Positions 60,305 to 64,000 of a stretch of DNA of 64,000 bases are shown one piece after another. Position 1 is the first letter of the stretch. Every line of letters starts with the position of its first letter. A program made the translations under genes and the position numbers. The notes beneath the pieces were generated by a model. The model did not search any database. It had not been told where the DNA came from and saw nothing but the letters and a program-made list of their open reading frames with translations. Source of the stretch: Stenogyne calaminthoides (Eukaryota > Streptophyta > Magnoliopsida > Lamiales > Lamiaceae); assembly GCA_037126765.1 (NCBI GenBank), contig JBBCBC010000031.1, positions 10,053,638 through 10,117,637 of the forward strand, written 5' to 3'.

Positions 60305-60560
60305 GGGCAAATTCTCATGTGCACCATTTGCACCAATTTTAATTTGATGCAATTAGATTTTAATTCTTTTTTTACCGGCCCAACCCGAACTCGACCCGAG
60401 TGGAACATGGTTCACTGGGCCCGAGTGATTCATGATTCACCCGGCCCGAATAGATCATAATTTAGTGTTCATGATTTAGTGTTTAGAGTGTAGATTGTTC
60501 ATCCAAATTAAAATTAAATCCATTTGCACCAAATGATACTCTTAAATGAGACCTTTGAAT
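60305..60560. mobile_element. CCGAGTG-family MITE, second intergenic copy
   Basis: The ends GTGCACCATTTGCACC and ATTTGCACCAAATGATACTC face each other around CCCGAGTGGAACATGGTTCA and GAGTGATTCATGATTCACCC. 256 bp, non-coding. Confidence 0.65.
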
Positions 60561-60688
60561 ACATAAACTCCTTTTAAATTCATTTGTAAAGAAACTATAG
60601 GATTTAACATGCAGCAATCATAACATATATCCACATGATAACCTTAGGTTTACAGAAATTTAAAATCAGCCTATGTTGTTCTGTTGTT

Positions 60689-63600
60689 CTACATGAGATT
60701 TTTCACCATGTGTTCCCTAATAAACCTTCTCATTATTTTCCCGGAAGGTGATTTGGGGATATCATCGACAAATCGGACGACTCTGAGTTGCTTGTACGTC
60801 GCCACATTGGACGAAACGTAGTCGATTATATCGTCTTCATTCTCTTTTGCTCCACCTTTCACCACCACACACGCACCCGGAATCTCCCCAGCTTCTTTAT
60901 CCGGTAATCTACGTTCAAAATCGCGATTATTGAAAAAAATCTAAAATAAATTAAGTTCTTCATGGATAATATCATGAATATACATTATTACCCCACAACT
61001 GCAGCATCTTCAATTGAAGGATGAGTTAGAAGGATTGCCTCTAATTCAGCTGGAGCTACCTGCAGTGGTACTCAAAATTCATAGTTTTCAACTAATACTT
61101 TTGTGTGAAACAACTAATACTTTTGAATCAAACAACTAATACTGTTTAAAATTAATCATATATTGTATTGGGAGTGAGCACTTATGATTTAAAACAATCT
61201 TGGAAATTCAGAATTTTATTTAGTACCTGAAAACCTTTGTACTTGATGAGTTCTTTGATTCGTTCGACGAGGAAAACGTCTCCATCATCGTCTATGTAAC
61301 CAATGTCACCGGTGTGAAGCCATCCGTCTTTGTCAATGCACAGATTTGTCTCATGTTCATTCTTGTAATAACCTGAAATTTCATTGCATCACATAAATAG
61401 TTCATCATCATGTGTGTATATAATTTATACTAATCTAACCTATATATATTATATTGGAAATTAAATTGTCACCTTTCATGACACACTTGCTCCTAACACA
61501 GATTTCCCCTGATGTGTTCTTGGGAAGTGAGTTTCCCGTCTCAGGATCGACGAACTTGACTTCCAAATTCGGAAGAATAAATCCGACAGAATTCCTCTTT
61601 GCAACCCCATGGATTGGATCATTTCCATGAGTTAGAGTTATGCAGCTATGCTCTGTCATTCCATATGCCTACATAATATAAAAAATTTGAACTACTTAAT
61701 AAACCTTAAACAATAGTACTATTATTCACAATTTCTGATCATGAATCTCTTGATAATTGATGGGGAAAAAAAGTACTCCTGCAAACAGTAAATGTTCAAT
61801 TGATTTCAGGATGGAGGAAGTACCTTTCAGCATACAAAGTATCACATTTTAAAAATTGTTTGATTTCAGATGTTATTCTTCTCAAAAATCACTAAAAGGT
61901 ATTACTTTATATGCTGAAAGGTATTACTTCGTATAGCTAAAAAGTATTAGTGAGTTTGCTCGGAACAAGATTTCTCTTCCAAAGAGAGTTAAAAATGAAA
62001 TGAACCGAGTCGTGACGTCTAAAACATCAAATATTTTGAATCGAAGAAGTATAACTCTCTCGGAAAACGGTTATAACAACATCATGATCATAAAAACACC
62101 GAAAATTCGCATTACCTCCTGGACTTCAACCCCCGGAAACTTCTTCTCAAACTCATTCAAAATCTCAGGCGCGAGTGGCGCAGCGGCAGTCATGATGGAC
62201 CTCAAACTCAGCTTACTGAGATCAAATTCATCGACTAATGGATTCTTGACGAGCCCCAGTATAATAGGCGGAACAACCGGCGCAAACGTGACCTGATGAG
62301 TAATAAGCGCCGACAGAAACAGTCGCAGCTCGTATCTCTGCATTACCACCACCTTCCCCTTGTTCCTCATTGTAGCACAACAAATTCCAGTGATACCGTA
62401 TATATGAAAAAACGGTATCAAACCGAGCACGGTGACCTGTCCGATCAGTTCTGGCCCCACACTGAACAGAGTGGAACAGAGGTTCGCCACGAGGTTCTGG
62501 TGTGTGAGCATCACTCCCTTCGATAGCCCCGTCGTACCTGATTTTAAAAAATTGTTACATATCAAGATTCGATTTACTGATACCTTAACGTTCAGTAACT
62601 AATACTATTGCTCTTATAAACTAATACCATTACATTTACACACGCATAGATGATATAGTATTGGTTTATAAGTGTGATGGTATTAGTTGATGAGTGTTTT
62701 GGTATTACTTTAAGATTGAAACATGATGGTCACCTGATGAGAATGGGAGTGCACATAGATCGGTTTGCATTACTTTTTCGTCGATGAAATCAGTGTTGGC
62801 CTTGTCGGCTGCTTCCAGCAGTTCGTTCCAGTTTATGGTTCCGTCTATTCGATCTTCGCCTTGTATAATAACTGGTAATCCTAAATCTTTCACCTGATTG
62901 AATTTTTTTTATTCAAGGTTCTATTAGATGGAAAATCGAATGGAGTGATACACTCTTTATCCCCTGCATTTCATTATTTTTTACTGTTGTTCCTTGTACT
63001 CGGTTTACTTATTTTTTGCCCCTTGGTACTTTATATTTTTTTAGTCCTATTTTTCACATGCATTTTCTCATCTACTTTGTTTTAAATTTTCTGCGCCTTG
63101 TATCCTCCATTTTCAAATCTATTTCCCATTACATTTTTAATTTTTTCCATCATTTGCTCTTTTGTTAATGAGTAACACTTCAGCACACTAAATGCACAAT
63201 GTAATTGGTGTAAGTTTGATTCAGTTTTGATTAAAAAATTTCAATCAAATTTTTATTTATTACTTTTTCGCAAATCATAGATAAAACTTAAGTGATTAAC
63301 AAGTATTAGTTCATGTGATGTAAGGTATTAGTTATATATTAAAAGAATACTAACACTTTTCTTCCTATGAACTAATACTTTTCTTATTATGAACCAATAC
63401 TCTTCTCCTATGAACTAATAATTGTCATTATATATTTCAGTTATCTTTGTGAATTAGTCGAACTTTGGTCAAAATTGAATCAGTTGCACGATGCAACCGA
63501 TTCGTATAAATTTTTGTTTTAAATTATAGTATTATTCTTCTCAAGGGATAAAAAGTGTGCAAGGTAAATTTGCTAAAAGTGTGTTTCCAAAGTACAAGGA

Positions 63601-64000
63601 GCAATATACTACTACATAAAATAAAGTATAATACACAAAAATTCAAAAAAATAAATAAATTAAAATAGAGGAAAATTATATACATACTTCCAAATAAAAA
63701 AACAAGAAGTTTCATACCTTGTGATAGGTAGATCCATCTGTAACAATGAGCTTAGCATCAGCAGCCTCAACTTGCTTCTTGATCTCCAACACATGTCCAT
63801 TTGGATTCGCACCGGAGAAGACTCCGCCAGCCGCCATGATTCCGAGCGCAATGGTGGCGTACTCCACCACGTTGGGGAGGAGCACCACCACCAGACGGCC
63901 TTTCCTCAGCCCAAGTGACCTTAAGGCCTTGGAAAAACGGCCAACGTCTCTCTTCACTTGTCGGTAAGTGTAGCCTTTTCCGGTGACGGAATCCACCACC
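60689..64000 (-). CDS. 4-coumarate:CoA ligase-like acyl-activating enzyme, 3' seven exons (start outside window)
   Basis: ANL-superfamily adenylating enzyme that forms acyl-AMP and then acyl-CoA. Visible exons: 63718-64000 (cut by the edge), 62734-62893, 62116-62537, 61473-61668, 61227-61372, 60992-61059 and 60689-60908; all have GT/AG borders and the frame is open through about 497 codons to a TAG. The AMP-binding box SSGTTGLSKGV is split between the second and third visible exons. GEICVRSKCVMKGYY corresponds to 4CL box II. HTGDIGYIDDDGD, the hinge RIKELIKYKGFQVAPAELE and the catalytic Lys region PKSPSGKIMRR are present. The box II variant (VRSKC rather than IRG) and the wording around DDDGDVF...KGFQ point to the 4CL-like/ACOS5-type side of the family rather than true 4CL, so the substrate may be a fatty acid or another acid. 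No C-terminal SKL-type peroxisome signal (ends VKNLM). Intact as far as seen. Confidence 0.92.

Larger units (their letters stand above)
59171..60688. other. Intergenic region between the CAD-like and 4CL-like genes
   Basis: Upstream of the CAD-like gene and downstream of the 4CL-like gene (both minus strand). Contains two CCGAGTG-family MITEs (59697-59970 and 60305-60560). The first has a (TTA)n run at 59765-59786. A Stowaway-type left end is at 59648. No extra gene is seen. Confidence 0.5.

Noticed and set aside
1..64000. CRISPR arrays, bacterial operons, ribosome-binding sites or rRNA genes
   Set aside because: None seen. Introns, MITEs and gene families all indicate plant nuclear DNA.

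Overview
This window is nuclear DNA from a plant, most likely a eudicot. It has introns with GT/AG boundaries, plant-specific gene families (UGT, CAD, 4CL-like, atypical bHLH) and AT-rich intergenic DNA packed with copia, hAT, CACTA, MULE, Stowaway and Tourist elements. The species cannot be fixed from sequence alone; an asterid origin is only a guess. There is one assembly gap of exactly 500 N (24412-24911).

Genes. Three copies of a family-1 glycosyltransferase related to UGT83A lie on the plus strand. UGT-A (5513-8532) and UGT-B (21833-24174) are broken. UGT-C (32185-35033) is intact, with three exons encoding 452 aa. On the minus strand are a one-exon atypical bHLH protein (45687-46007), a five-exon CAD/mannitol-dehydrogenase-like gene with damaged exons 1 and 5 (54252-59170), and the last seven exons of a 4-coumarate:CoA ligase-like gene that runs off the right edge (60689-64000). 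CAD, 4CL-like and UGT enzymes are classes that act in phenylpropanoid-type metabolism, but no shared pathway is shown here.

Layout. 1-8.6 kb holds the 3' part of a decayed copia element, a 1.84-kb LTR, the right end of a hAT element and UGT-A. 8.6-15.6 kb is intergenic and holds a minisatellite element, a 597-bp palindrome, a CACTA element with 3-bp target-site duplication (TSD), a hAT element with 8-bp TSD and a Stowaway MITE. 15.6-24.2 kb repeats the copia/hAT/UGT block, shifted by about 16.3 kb; here both ends of the hAT (TSD CCCACCAC) and of the nested copia (TSD GCTGA) are visible. After the gap, 25-32 kb is AT-rich with a MULE (9-bp TSD) that carries a transposase remnant. 32-35 kb is UGT-C. 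35-54 kb is repeat-rich, with a solo LTR (TSD GGTAG), the bHLH gene and several MITEs with TSDs. 54-64 kb holds the CAD-like and 4CL-like genes, whose introns carry MITEs.

The main story is a UGT locus that was segmentally duplicated together with nested transposons, after which two of the three genes decayed. I found no clearly new biological system. The most unusual structures are the CACTA element with two tRNA-like RNA polymerase III modules, the 597-bp palindrome, and a hAT element carrying a tandem array of TATA-containing units.
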